A DNA stretch of 64,000 nt. Origin: Streptacidiphilus sp. PB12-B1b. Its GTDB lineage: Bacteria > Actinomycetota > Actinomycetes > Streptomycetales > Streptomycetaceae. A program made the translations under genes and the position numbers. Below are positions 25,016-33,753 of the stretch, in pieces. Location: contig NZ_CP048405.1 in assembly GCF_014084125.1 (NCBI RefSeq), forward strand, positions 1,054,001 to 1,118,000. The letters run 5' to 3'. The notes under the pieces are model-generated. The model saw nothing but the letters and a program-made list of their open reading frames with translations, did no database searches and had not been told where the DNA came from. Positions within the stretch are counted from its first letter, which is position 1. The number at the start of each line of letters is the position of its first letter.

Positions 25016-25533
25016 ACCGAGCGGCAGGTGGCTGCCTCGGGGCTGCCTGCGGGCCAGCCGCCGTAGCGTGCGCCGAGCCGGCAGACGTCCACCGCGGCGG
25101 GTCGCGGCGCGGAAGACCCGATCGGCAGGCGACGCGCCGAGGGCGGGTCGACCGGCGCGGCCTGCGGGGCTCGCGGCTGCCGGGCCCGGCGGGCCGACTG
25201 CCGACCGACCGGCGCCGCCGGGCGCCCCGGTGCCGGGGCCGGTCGGCGGACCGCCGCCGGAGCGGTCCGGGCGGCAGTGGCGGGCGCCTGTGCCGGGCCG
25301 TAGGCCACGGCCAGCATCCGCACCGGCGCGGGCTGCGCGGGCAGCACCCGTGGCGACGGCCTCCCCTGGGCGGCGGGCGCGCCCTGCACCGGGCGGCTCC
25401 GCCACACCCCGTGCGTCCGCAGCCCCTGCGTCCGCACGCCCGCGCCCGCGGCGCAGCCGGCCAGCAGCGCGGTGAGGCACAGCCCCGCGCACAGCAGGAG
25501 CAGTGCGGCGCGCGGTCGGAGCGGGTCGGGCAT
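25006..25533 (-). CDS. Lipoprotein
   Basis: A 175-residue exported protein. The N-terminus is a lipoprotein signal (MPDPLRPR, hydrophobic core LLLLCAGLCLTALLAGC) with a lipobox LAGC and acylation at Cys27. The mature part is Pro/Arg/Ala-rich and disordered, ending in a short domain with two Cys (VCRLGARYGGWPAG, EAATCRSVYG) that could form a disulfide. ATG has GGAGG 7 nt upstream. It is divergent from the glycosyltransferase operon, so it may share control with cell-surface polysaccharide synthesis. No family recognised. Confidence 0.75.
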   Translation of the reverse strand: MPDPLRPRAALLLLCAGLCLTALLAGCAAGAGVRTQGLRTHGVWRSRPVQGAPAAQGRPSPRVLPAQPAPVRMLAVAYGPAQAPATAARTAPAAVRRPAPAPGRPAAPVGRQSARRARQPRAPQAAPVDPPSARRLPIGSSAPRPAAVDVCRLGARYGGWPAGSPEAATCRSVYG

Positions 25534-25920
25534 GGTGCACCTCCGGAGCGGGAGGGCGGGCCGGTCGGCCCGCGTCAGGTCCCTGAGGGGGAACGAGCGA
25601 GGCGCGGCGGGGTCACCGCCCGGCGCCGGAGGGCCGGTAACGCCGCAGGAGGCGGGGGGTTTCTCCGCTTCACTCCTTCGGGTGGTAGCCGCCCGTACGG
25701 CCGACTGACTGTCAGTGCCCGGTCGTAGTTTCGTCTCGCCGGGCCGAACAGACGTCGGGGCCTGCTTCGGGGGAGCCCCCGGCCCGGCCATACCGCCGCC
25801 TGCCGGGCGGCGGCCCCATGCCGCGCCGTCCGCCGGGCACCGCCCGGCTCCACGGCCGTGCCCGCACGCACCGCCGTCCGCCTCGCACTTGTCCGCATCG
25901 CACCGTCCCTGGAGGTCTCC
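25534..25920. other. Divergent intergenic region, lipoprotein to glycosyltransferase
   Basis: A 387-bp gap. It holds the odd dyad ACTGACTGTCAGT (25704-25716), followed by TAGTTT (25726-25731), a possible promoter for the rightward operon with the dyad covering its -35. That would leave a leader of about 180 nt before ATG 25921. I see no other gene here. Confidence 0.45.
25704..25731 (+). promoter_or_regulatory. Candidate promoter with dyad, polysaccharide operon
   Basis: CTGACT (25705-25710), 15 bp, then TAGTTT. The perfect dyad ACTGAC-T-GTCAGT overlaps the -35. The spacing is short for a housekeeping promoter, so this is tentative. Confidence 0.35.
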
Positions 25921-27528
25921 ATGCGCATCGCTCTGCTCACCGAGAGTGCCTTCCCCACTGCCAGGAGTGCCGAAGGCGGTTGGTGCGATCGGCTGACCCG
26001 GGGCCTCCCCGAGCACCAGTTCGAGCTGTACGCGCTCGGCGCCACCCGGCGCGACCCGGTCCCGGAGCCGCTGCCCGCCCGGTTGGTCGCGCTGCGGCAC
26101 AGCGGCTCCGGCGGCGGACTGCTCGGCCGCCAGGCCGGGGCCCGGCTCGGCGGCGGGCTGCACGGCCCGCGCCGCCGCCGGGCGCTGGCCGCCTACCGCG
26201 CCCTGGTCGGCGCGCTGGTCGAGCCGGGCGGCGCGGACGGCTTCGGCCCCGCCCTGTACGCCCTGGCCGAGTCGGCGCGCGGCGGCGGCCTGCCCGCGCT
26301 GCTGCGCTCCGGCGCGGCGCTGGACACCGTCGAGGCCGCCTGGCGGACGCCGGGGGCGCGCGGCACGGTCGGCCCCGGCTCGGTCGGCGAGCCCCTGGTC
26401 CGGGACGCCCTGGTCGCCGTCGACCTGCTGGAGCGCTGCCTGCGCCCGCTCTCCGCCCCCTGGTACGGGCCGGACGGCCTGGCCTCGGCGGACGTCTGCC
26501 ATGCCGTCGACGGCGGCCTGGCCGTGCTCCCGGGCCTGCTGGCCAGGCACGAGCACGGCATACCGCTGATCATCACCGAGCACAGCCTGCACCTGCGGGA
26601 GCGGGCCCGCGGCTACCGCACGGCCCCGTACCGCTGGCCGGTGCGGGCGCTGCTGCTGGCCTTCTTCCGGCTGCTGGCCCGCGAGGGCTACCGCCAGGCC
26701 GGGCTGATCACCCCCGGCAGCGCCTACGACCGCCGCTGGCAGATCCACTGCGGCGCCGACCCGGCCGCCATCCGGGTCGTCTACGAGGGCACCGGCACCG
26801 CCGACAGACCGGCCGCGGGCGCCGAGCCGCCGGTGCCCACCCTGGCCTGGTCCGGCCCGATAGCGCCGTACGGCGGCCTGGGGACGATGCTGCGGGCCTT
26901 CGCCGAGCTGCGCCGACAGCTGCCGGAGGCGGTCCTGCGGATCCACGGCGAGATCCCGCCCGGGGCCGCCCGCTACGCCGAGGGCTGCCGCGAGCTGGCC
27001 CGGCTGGTCGCCCCGCAGCACCCCGGGGCCGTGGTGTTCGAGGACGCCTCGGCGCAGCCCGGGGCGGTCCACCGGCAGGCCGGGGTGCTGGTCTTCTCCG
27101 GCGCCAACGGCGCGCCGCCCAGGCAGCTGGCCGAGGCCATGCTCAGCGGGCGGCCGGTGGTCGCCACCGACGTCGGCGCAGCCAGGGAGGTCGTCGGACC
27201 GACCGGGCTGCTGGTCCCGGCGGAGGATCCGCGCGCCCTCGCGGCGGCCTGCGCGGCGCTGCTGGCGGATCCGGAGCGGCGCTCCCGGCTCGGCAACGCC
27301 GGCCGGCTGCGGGCCCAGGAGCTGTACGCGGTCGAGCCCGCCGCGACCGCCTTCCGCTCGCTGTACCTGGAGCTGGTGTCCGGCTGGCCCGGCCCCGCGG
27401 CGGTGCGGCCGGACACGGTCGCCGCAGCCCGGCAGCCCTTCGGCCGCCCCGCCGACTACTGGGTCGCGGCCGGAGCCGCTCCGGCCCGGGCGCGCGAGGC
27501 CGTGCCGGTGGAAGCGGGTGCCGGATGA
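25921..27528 (+). CDS. GT4 glycosyltransferase, PelF-like (DUF3492)
   Basis: A 535-residue cytosolic glycosyltransferase of the GT-B fold. The N-terminal domain (MRIALLTESAFP, then SAEGGWCDRLTRGLPEHQF; later IPLIITEHSLHLRERARGY) is the DUF3492 signature of PelF, and the C-terminal domain has the GT4 features LAWSGPIAPYGGLGTMLRAF, GANGAPPRQLAEAMLSGRPV and VATDVGAAREVVG. PelF uses UDP-sugars in Pel polysaccharide synthesis in other bacteria; here no other pel genes are present. ATG is supported by GGAGG. The stop overlaps the next gene (ATGA). It probably makes an extracellular or spore-wall polysaccharide, which is inference. Confidence 0.87.
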   Translation: MRIALLTESAFPTARSAEGGWCDRLTRGLPEHQFELYALGATRRDPVPEPLPARLVALRHSGSGGGLLGRQAGARLGGGLHGPRRRRALAAYRALVGALVEPGGADGFGPALYALAESARGGGLPALLRSGAALDTVEAAWRTPGARGTVGPGSVGEPLVRDALVAVDLLERCLRPLSAPWYGPDGLASADVCHAVDGGLAVLPGLLARHEHGIPLIITEHSLHLRERARGYRTAPYRWPVRALLLAFFRLLAREGYRQAGLITPGSAYDRRWQIHCGADPAAIRVVYEGTGTADRPAAGAEPPVPTLAWSGPIAPYGGLGTMLRAFAELRRQLPEAVLRIHGEIPPGAARYAEGCRELARLVAPQHPGAVVFEDASAQPGAVHRQAGVLVFSGANGAPPRQLAEAMLSGRPVVATDVGAAREVVGPTGLLVPAEDPRALAAACAALLADPERRSRLGNAGRLRAQELYAVEPAATAFRSLYLELVSGWPGPAAVRPDTVAAARQPFGRPADYWVAAGAAPARAREAVPVEAGAG

Positions 27529-28658
27529 CCGCCGATCCGGTGCACGCCCTGCGCGAGCGCCACCTCGTCTGCTGCGAGGCGGCCGTGCACCCGCTGGAGA
27601 TCGCCGCCGAGCTGGAGGCCGCCGGCATCGGCCCGGGCACGGCCGGGCGCTACCGGCACGCCGACGTCTTCTCGCTCGCCGAGGAGCTGTACGCCCGCGT
27701 TCCGCGCCGCCCGGCCGCACTGCGGCCGCCGCTGCCGGCCGACCCGTGGCGCCGCCGGGCCCTGCCGTCCGCCCTGACCGCCGTGCTCCACCTGCTGCCC
27801 GGCCTGGCGCTGTGGGCCGCCGGGCGCACCCTGTGGCCGGGCGCCGGGCCCGGCCCGGCGGCCGCCCTGGGCCTGGCCGCCGGGCTGTTCGCGGTCGCCG
27901 TCGCCGTCACCGCCGGGCGGGGGTGCTCGCTCCCGGCCCGGCTCGGCTACGCGCTCGGCCTGGCCGTGCTGCTCGCGTCGGCCACGGCCGCTCCCGGGGC
28001 CGATCCGGTCATGGCCGCCGCGCTGGCCTGCGGCACCGGCGCGGCCGAGTGGTGCGCCCGGTGGTTCCGCCACATCGGCTGGGGCCACCTGGACACCGCC
28101 CGCTCCCGGGCCGAGTTCGGCGAGCGGATGCGGCCGGTGCTGCCGGTCGCCGTCGGGCTGTACCTGAGCGCGCTGTCCGCGACCACCTTCGCCGCGCTGG
28201 CCCTGGCCCGCCGCCGGGCCGCAGGCGGCGGCGTGGCCGAGGCCGTCGCCGGAGCCGGCGGCACCGCCTGGGCCGCCCAGGGCTGCACCGGCCTGCTGCT
28301 GCTGCTCGTGCTGCTGCTCTGGCGCTGCGGTCGGCACCGGGACGCCCTGGCCGCGCTGCTGTGCTGCCTGTCCGCGGTGGGCGTGGCGGCCGCGCTGACC
28401 GACCGTCCGGGCGCAGCCGGGATACCCGGGCCGGCCCCGGCGCTGCTGTGGGGCTGCGGTGCCACCGCGGCGCTGCTGCTGCCGTACGCCTGGGCGGTCC
28501 TGCTGCGACCCGAGTCGCACCGGCCCGAATCGCACCGGTCCGAGTCACATCGGCCCGAATCGCACCGATCCGAGGACCGCGGCGTCTCCGAATTCCCGCT
28601 GGTTTCTGGAACATCGCGGACCCGCCCCGGGTCCGCCCAAGGAAGGACCACCTCATGA
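27525..28658 (+). CDS. Multi-pass membrane protein, polysaccharide operon
   Basis: A 377-residue membrane protein. A soluble N-terminal segment (about residues 1-75, with IAAELEAAGIGPGTAGRYRH) precedes roughly eight hydrophobic helices between about residues 80 and 325, then a hydrophilic tail containing an in-frame pentapeptide repeat (HRPES/HRSES). I do not recognise a family; its place between a PelF-like transferase and a sugar epimerase suggests a role in moving or anchoring a polysaccharide, comparable to the membrane partner PelG, but the sequence is not obviously PelG. Overlaps both neighbours by 4 bp. Confidence 0.75.
   Translation: MTADPVHALRERHLVCCEAAVHPLEIAAELEAAGIGPGTAGRYRHADVFSLAEELYARVPRRPAALRPPLPADPWRRRALPSALTAVLHLLPGLALWAAGRTLWPGAGPGPAAALGLAAGLFAVAVAVTAGRGCSLPARLGYALGLAVLLASATAAPGADPVMAAALACGTGAAEWCARWFRHIGWGHLDTARSRAEFGERMRPVLPVAVGLYLSALSATTFAALALARRRAAGGGVAEAVAGAGGTAWAAQGCTGLLLLLVLLLWRCGRHRDALAALLCCLSAVGVAAALTDRPGAAGIPGPAPALLWGCGATAALLLPYAWAVLLRPESHRPESHRSESHRPESHRSEDRGVSEFPLVSGTSRTRPGSAQGRTTS
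28506..28580 (+). repeat. 15-bp in-frame tandem repeat
   Basis: Five units of 15 bp, of the form CGGCCCGAATCGCAC, encode repeated Arg-Pro/Ser-Glu-Ser-His in the tail of the membrane protein. The second and fourth units are identical. Copy number is likely variable between strains. Confidence 0.85.
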
Positions 28659-29566
28659 GGGTGCTGCTGCTGGGCGCCGATGGATTCATCGGCCGCCGCG
28701 TCGCCGACCGCCTCTTCGTCGACCCGGAGTTGCAGGTGACCGTGCTCGGTCGGCGGGACACCGCCGACATCCGGTTCGACCTCGCCTCGGGCAGTCCCGG
28801 CGCGCTCGCCCGCTTCCTGGACGCGGTCATGCCCCGGGTCGTGGTCAACTGCGCCGGGGCCACCTACGGCAGCCCCCGGGACCTGGTCCGGGCCAACACC
28901 CAGGCGGTGGCCACCGTCTGCGAGGCGATCCGCCGCAGCCACGACCCGGCTCGGCTGGTCCACGTCGGCTCGGCCGCCGAGTACGGCGCGGTGCCGATCG
29001 GCACGGCCACCCCGGAGACCGCCGACCCGCGCCCGCTCGGCCCCTACGGCGTGACCAAGCTGGCCGGGACGGAGCTGGCGCTCTCCTCCGGGCTGGACGC
29101 GGTGGTCCTGCGGATCTTCGACGTGGTCGGCCCCGGCGTCCCGGCAGGTTCGCTGTTCGGCCGGCTGTCGGAGGGGCTGCGCCGGGCGCTGGAGCGCGGC
29201 GAGCCGCAGGTGCGCGCCGCCGACCTGTCGGCGTTCCGGGACTTCGTGGACGTCCGGGACGTCGCCCGGGCGGTCCAGTCGGCGGCGGTCTCGGCCGCCA
29301 CCGGGGTGATCAACATCGGCGGCGGCACCGGCGTGCGGCTGCGCGACGCGGCGCACCTGCTGGTCCGCGCCTCCGGCTTCGAGGGCCGGCTGCTGGAGGA
29401 GGCCCGCAGTCCGATCCCCGGCGCGGACGGCACCGACCGCCCCGGCGAGGTGCTGTGGCGGCAGGCCGACATCCGCACCGCCCGCGAGCGCCTGGGCTGG
29501 CGTCCCCGGGTGCCGCTGGAGGAGTCCCTGGCCGACATCTGGACCGAGACCGCCTGTCGGGTCTGA
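28655..29566 (+). CDS. NAD-dependent epimerase/dehydratase
   Basis: A 303-residue extended SDR. It has Rossmann motif LGADGFIGRRVADRL at the N-terminus, NCAGATYGS (about residue 66), Ser in HVGSAAEYG (about 108) and catalytic YGVTK (about 130), with a nucleotide-sugar-binding C-terminal half ending RLGWRPRVPLEESL. It likely modifies an NDP-sugar donor for the preceding glycosyltransferase. ATG has GGAAGGA upstream and overlaps the previous stop, making a three-gene translationally coupled operon. Confidence 0.87.
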   Translation: MRVLLLGADGFIGRRVADRLFVDPELQVTVLGRRDTADIRFDLASGSPGALARFLDAVMPRVVVNCAGATYGSPRDLVRANTQAVATVCEAIRRSHDPARLVHVGSAAEYGAVPIGTATPETADPRPLGPYGVTKLAGTELALSSGLDAVVLRIFDVVGPGVPAGSLFGRLSEGLRRALERGEPQVRAADLSAFRDFVDVRDVARAVQSAAVSAATGVINIGGGTGVRLRDAAHLLVRASGFEGRLLEEARSPIPGADGTDRPGEVLWRQADIRTARERLGWRPRVPLEESLADIWTETACRV

Positions 29567-29693
29567 CGCCCCCGGCGGGTCCGCCGCGTCTCAGCGGCCG
29601 TCTCGCACCTCGGACCCGGGGCGCTGGAATACCGGGCGGCGTGGCACTGTTGGCCGGAGAACCGTTCAGAAAACCGACCACCGGAGTCCCCCC

Positions 29694-30872
29694 GTGTCGC
29701 TGCCACCCCTGGTCGAGCCGGCCGCTGAGCTGAGTGTGGACGAGGTCCGCAGGTACTCCCGCCACCTGATCATCCCGGACGTCGGGATGGCCGGGCAGAA
29801 GCGGCTGAAGAACGCCAAGGTGCTGTGCGTGGGCGCCGGCGGCCTGGGCTCTCCCGCCCTGATGTACCTCGCCGCGGCCGGTGTCGGCACGCTCGGCATC
29901 GTCGAGTTCGACACCGTCGACGAGTCCAACCTCCAGCGCCAGATCATCCACGGCCAGTCCGACATCGGCCGCTCCAAGGCCGAGTCCGCCCGGGACTCGG
30001 TCAAGGAGATCAACCCCTATGTCACGGTGGTCCTGCACGAGGAGCGCCTGGACGTCGACAACGTCAAGGGGATCTTCGCCCAGTACGACCTGATCGTCGA
30101 CGGCACCGACAACTTCGCCACCCGGTACCTGGTGAACGACGCCGCGGTGCTGCTCGGCAAGCCCTACGTGTGGGGCTCGATCTACCGCTTCGACGGCCAG
30201 GCCAGCGTCTTCTGGGCCGACCACGGCCCCTGCTACCGCTGCCTGTACCCGGAGGCCCCGCCGCCCGGCATGGTGCCCTCCTGCGCCGAGGGCGGCGTGC
30301 TCGGCGTGCTCTGCGCCTCCATCGGCTCGATCCAGGTCACCGAGGCCATCAAGCTGCTCACCGGCATCGGCGAGCCGCTGGTCGGCCGACTGATGATCTA
30401 CGACGCCCTGGAGATGCAGTACCGCCAGGTCAAGGTCCGCAAGGACCCGGACTGCGCGCTGTGCGGCGCCAACCCGACCGTCACCGACCTGGTCGACTAC
30501 GAGGCGTTCTGCGGCGTCGTCAGCGACGAGGCCCAGGCGGCGGCGGTGGGCTCGACCATCACGCCCAAGCAGCTGAAGCAGTGGCAGGACGACGAGGAGG
30601 ACATCTTCCTGGTCGACGTCCGCGAGCCCGGCGAGTACGAGATCGTCAACATCCCGGGCGCGGTGCTCATCCCCAAGGGCGAGTTCCTGATGGGCGACGC
30701 CCTGGAGCGGATGCCGCAGGACAAGAAGATCGTGGTGCACTGCAAGTCCGGCGTCCGCTCGGCCGAGGTGCTGGCCGTGCTGCACTCGGCCGGCTTCTCC
30801 GACGCGGTGCACGTCGGCGGCGGCGTCATCGGCTGGGTCAACCAGATCGAGCCGCAGAAGCCGGTCTACTAA
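29694..30872 (+). CDS. moeZ: Adenylyltransferase/sulfurtransferase MoeZ
   Basis: A 392-residue two-domain enzyme. The ThiF/MoeB domain (about residues 15-260) has the nucleotide motif VGAGGLGSP, the Arg finger (SNLQRQ) and two zinc Cys pairs (CYRC and CALC). The C-terminal rhodanese domain (about 290-390) carries the active Cys in HCKSGVRS. It activates the C-terminal glycine of sulfur-carrier proteins as an adenylate and converts it to a thiocarboxylate for molybdopterin, thiamin or cysteine synthesis. GTG has GGAG about 7 nt upstream. MoaE, which depends on the thiocarboxylated MoaD product, is encoded near the end of the window. Confidence 0.92.
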   Translation: MSLPPLVEPAAELSVDEVRRYSRHLIIPDVGMAGQKRLKNAKVLCVGAGGLGSPALMYLAAAGVGTLGIVEFDTVDESNLQRQIIHGQSDIGRSKAESARDSVKEINPYVTVVLHEERLDVDNVKGIFAQYDLIVDGTDNFATRYLVNDAAVLLGKPYVWGSIYRFDGQASVFWADHGPCYRCLYPEAPPPGMVPSCAEGGVLGVLCASIGSIQVTEAIKLLTGIGEPLVGRLMIYDALEMQYRQVKVRKDPDCALCGANPTVTDLVDYEAFCGVVSDEAQAAAVGSTITPKQLKQWQDDEEDIFLVDVREPGEYEIVNIPGAVLIPKGEFLMGDALERMPQDKKIVVHCKSGVRSAEVLAVLHSAGFSDAVHVGGGVIGWVNQIEPQKPVY

Positions 30873-30896
30873 ACCGACCGATCGGGCAGCAGCGGC

Positions 30897-30928
30897 GAGG
30901 GCGCGTCACCCGCGGGTGGCGCGCCCTC
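30897..30928. terminator. Bidirectional terminator hairpin
   Basis: A 14-bp stem starting GAGGGCGCG with one T-G wobble and a CGCG loop. It lies between the convergent moeZ and membrane-protein genes and could serve both. Confidence 0.7.
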
Positions 30929-30957
30929 GTCCGTCCGCTCCCCGGGGCTCCCCGGGC

Positions 30958-33573
30958 TCACAGCGCCTTCTTGCGCTGGAGATAGGTGAACGAGACCCAG
31001 CCCGGCAGCACCGGGAACCAGAAGGTCAGCACCCGGAACAGCACCACGGCCGGGGTGGCCACCGCCAGCGGCAGCCCCGCGCCGGTGAGCAGACCGGTCA
31101 GCGCCAGCTCGATCGGGCCGATGCCGCCGGGCACCGGCACCGCCGAACCGGCCGCGTTCCCGGCCAGGTAGACCACGGCGACCGTGGCGAACGGCAGCGA
31201 CCCGCCCAGCGCCCGGATGCTGGCGTCCAGGCAGGCCACGAAGGCCACCGAGACCAGCACGATCCCGCCGAAGCCGGTGGCCAGCTTGGACGGCGAACGC
31301 AGCAGGTCCAGCATTCGCGGCACCACCCCGAGGAACAGCGAGCGCACCTGCGCGGTCAGCCAGCGCCGCAGCGGCGGGATCGCCGCCGCCACCAGCACCA
31401 GTACGGCGGCCACCAGCAGCCCGGCGATGACCGTGCGCGAGGAGGGGATGTCGGAGCTGCTGCCGGTCCCGGCGACGAAGCCGAAGCCCAGCAGCAGCAG
31501 GATGTGCATGCCCAGGCCGACCAGCTGCGAGGCCCCGACGCTGGCCACGGCCTGCCCAGGCCGCACCCCGGCGCGCTGGAGGAAGCGCGCGTTCAGCGCC
31601 ACCCCGCCGACGGCCGCCGGGGCCACCAGCTTCACGAAGGAGCCGGCCACCTGCGCCAGGAAGGTGCGCCAGAACGGCAGCTGCTCCGGGACGAAGCCGG
31701 CCAGGCTCATCGCCGCGCCCACGTAGCTGAGCACCGAGGCGGCCACCGCCAGCAGCACCCAGACCAGGTCGGCCCGGGACAGTGCGGTGACCGGGTTGTT
31801 GGCGGCGATCTGGGTCAGCAGCAGGTAGCCGGCGAAGGCCCCGGCGATGACGGTGACCAGGGTCCGGGGCTTGAGCCGTTGCAGGTTGGCCGGGGCCACC
31901 ACGGCCTGCGGGACGATCTCCAGGATCTGCTCGCGGATCTGCGACAGCAGGTCCTGCGCGACCGGCGGCTCCAGCAGCGCGTCCTCGACCCGGACGCCGG
32001 ACTTGAGCTGCTCGGCGTGGAGCGCGTCCGCCTCGGCCTTGCGGGCCCGGTTGTACTGCTTGAGCGACTGCCGGGTGGAGCGGTTCAGCCCGACCGGTTG
32101 CAGCAGCGGCAGCGCGCTGGCGGTCCGGTCGGCGCCGAGCGCGGCGTTGGCGGAGGCCACGGCGCGCTCCGGGCCGACCCGCAGCGCCAGGGTGGTGAGC
32201 AGCTGCGCGATGTCCATCCGCAGCGTCAGGTCGCCGGAGGCGATGTCCCCGCCGGCCAGGTTGACCAGGCAGCTCCGGTTGTCGGCGGTGACCAGGATGG
32301 ACTCGCCGGTCAGCCGCCGGTGGGCGATCCGCCGGTCGTGCAGGGCCCGGACCGAGCCCCAGACGTCGGCGAGGACCTCGTCGGTGAGGTCGGTGGTGTC
32401 CACGCTGTCGAGGGAGCGCCCCTCGATCCGCTCGTAGACCAGGATGACCGCGTCCGGGCCCAGCTCCGAGGTGGCCAGCAGGTGCGGCGAGTGCGCCCCG
32501 GCGGCGTTCACCGCGTAGGCGATCAGCGCCTCCTGCTCCAGGGCCTGGCGCAGCGACTGCGGGCTGGAGCGGACGGCGACGGTGCGCAGCTGGAGCCGGC
32601 GCCACATCCGGTAGAAGAAGCCGGACGCCTGCTGCTCGCGGTCGATGACGTGGACGTCGAGCGGGGAGCCGCCCTCCTGGATGATCAGGTAGCGCCGGGT
32701 GCCCTCCGGGCCGTCCGGCGAGCGGTGGGCGCTGACCGGCGCGAAGCCGACCTTGCGCAGCCCCGTGAGCAGGTGCTCGCCGGTGGGGCGGACGTTGGGG
32801 GTGCCCACCGCGTAGAGCGTGCCGTAGGCGACGGTGAGGCCCAGCAGGATGGTTACCGCGATGGACAGCGGCGTGGTGTGGCCGCTGATCAGTTCGGAGA
32901 TGGAGTCGAGCAGGACGACGCCCCACAGCGCGACCCGCCATCGTGGTCGGCTGGCCATGCCCACGGCCGTCATGTAGGCGATGACCGGGGTGAGGTAGCT
33001 CTGCACCGGATCGGTCAGGGTGTCGCCCGGCAGCCGCTGGGTCAGCGCGTAGGTGATCACCAGCGGCGCGCCCTTGACCACCCACAGGTCGGCGGCGAGC
33101 GAGACGCCGTGGGCCAGCACCGCCGCCAGCACGCCGTCGGCGACCCGCAGCCCGTCCCGTTTGATCAGGCGTTCCACGGCGAAGGCCAGCGGCACGATGA
33201 GCACGGCCGCGGTGGAGACGAACCCCATGATGGTGCTCAGGAAGCTGGGGACCTTGGTCGCGCCGGAGGCGATGTCGGTCTGCAGGCCCTTGGTGGAGTG
33301 CTGGGCGATGCTGGCGAGCACCAGCACGGCCGCGATGCCGACGATGCCGAGCAGCACCCGGATCAGGTCGGCCGGGCGGTGCACCCGGGCGGCCAGCAGC
33401 GGCTCGTCCACGGAGACGTGCGCGCTGGTGCGGGTCTCGGGCGGGAGCGGGGTGCGCGGGTGCTTGACCAGGTCGACGCGGGGTTCGGGGGGGATCAGCG
33501 GCTCGGCGCCACCGCTTGGCACGGCCTCGGACACGCCCGCCGCCTGGTCGGCGTTCGCGTTCGATCCGGTCAT
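30958..33573 (-). CDS. LPG synthase-type (UPF0104) membrane protein with kinase-like middle
   Basis: An 871-residue protein. An N-terminal membrane region (about residues 70-280, several helices) is followed by a soluble domain (about 300-540) with features of a degenerate protein kinase or aminoglycoside-phosphotransferase fold (ILVYERIEGRSL; HRRLTGESILVTADNR in place of a catalytic loop with HxD), then a C-terminal UPF0104/lysylphosphatidylglycerol synthetase membrane domain (about 575-870; GSFVKLVAPAAVGGVALNAR and VPVPGGIGPIELAL are typical). Such proteins are proposed flippases or lipid-modifying enzymes. The missing catalytic Asp suggests a pseudokinase; binding partners are unknown. Confidence 0.85.
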   Translation of the reverse strand: MTGSNANADQAAGVSEAVPSGGAEPLIPPEPRVDLVKHPRTPLPPETRTSAHVSVDEPLLAARVHRPADLIRVLLGIVGIAAVLVLASIAQHSTKGLQTDIASGATKVPSFLSTIMGFVSTAAVLIVPLAFAVERLIKRDGLRVADGVLAAVLAHGVSLAADLWVVKGAPLVITYALTQRLPGDTLTDPVQSYLTPVIAYMTAVGMASRPRWRVALWGVVLLDSISELISGHTTPLSIAVTILLGLTVAYGTLYAVGTPNVRPTGEHLLTGLRKVGFAPVSAHRSPDGPEGTRRYLIIQEGGSPLDVHVIDREQQASGFFYRMWRRLQLRTVAVRSSPQSLRQALEQEALIAYAVNAAGAHSPHLLATSELGPDAVILVYERIEGRSLDSVDTTDLTDEVLADVWGSVRALHDRRIAHRRLTGESILVTADNRSCLVNLAGGDIASGDLTLRMDIAQLLTTLALRVGPERAVASANAALGADRTASALPLLQPVGLNRSTRQSLKQYNRARKAEADALHAEQLKSGVRVEDALLEPPVAQDLLSQIREQILEIVPQAVVAPANLQRLKPRTLVTVIAGAFAGYLLLTQIAANNPVTALSRADLVWVLLAVAASVLSYVGAAMSLAGFVPEQLPFWRTFLAQVAGSFVKLVAPAAVGGVALNARFLQRAGVRPGQAVASVGASQLVGLGMHILLLLGFGFVAGTGSSSDIPSSRTVIAGLLVAAVLVLVAAAIPPLRRWLTAQVRSLFLGVVPRMLDLLRSPSKLATGFGGIVLVSVAFVACLDASIRALGGSLPFATVAVVYLAGNAAGSAVPVPGGIGPIELALTGLLTGAGLPLAVATPAVVLFRVLTFWFPVLPGWVSFTYLQRKKAL

Positions 33574-33753
33574 CGTGGTGTTTGCCTTCTGGTCGCCTGG
33601 TGTCGCCCCCTCAAGGGTGGCATGGGCTGGGGAGGAGCGTCGTTACCAGGTGGGCACCGCGCCGACCCTCGGCGGATGCTACATTCCCCCGCCCGGGTGG
33701 GCGAGGAGGTTCCGTGACCGGACCACCCGGTCGTGTCAGTGGGATGGGACACA

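Noticed and set aside
29567..29693. A terminator after the epimerase gene
   Set aside because: Only a 6-bp GC stem with a 2-nt loop is present; too weak to call.
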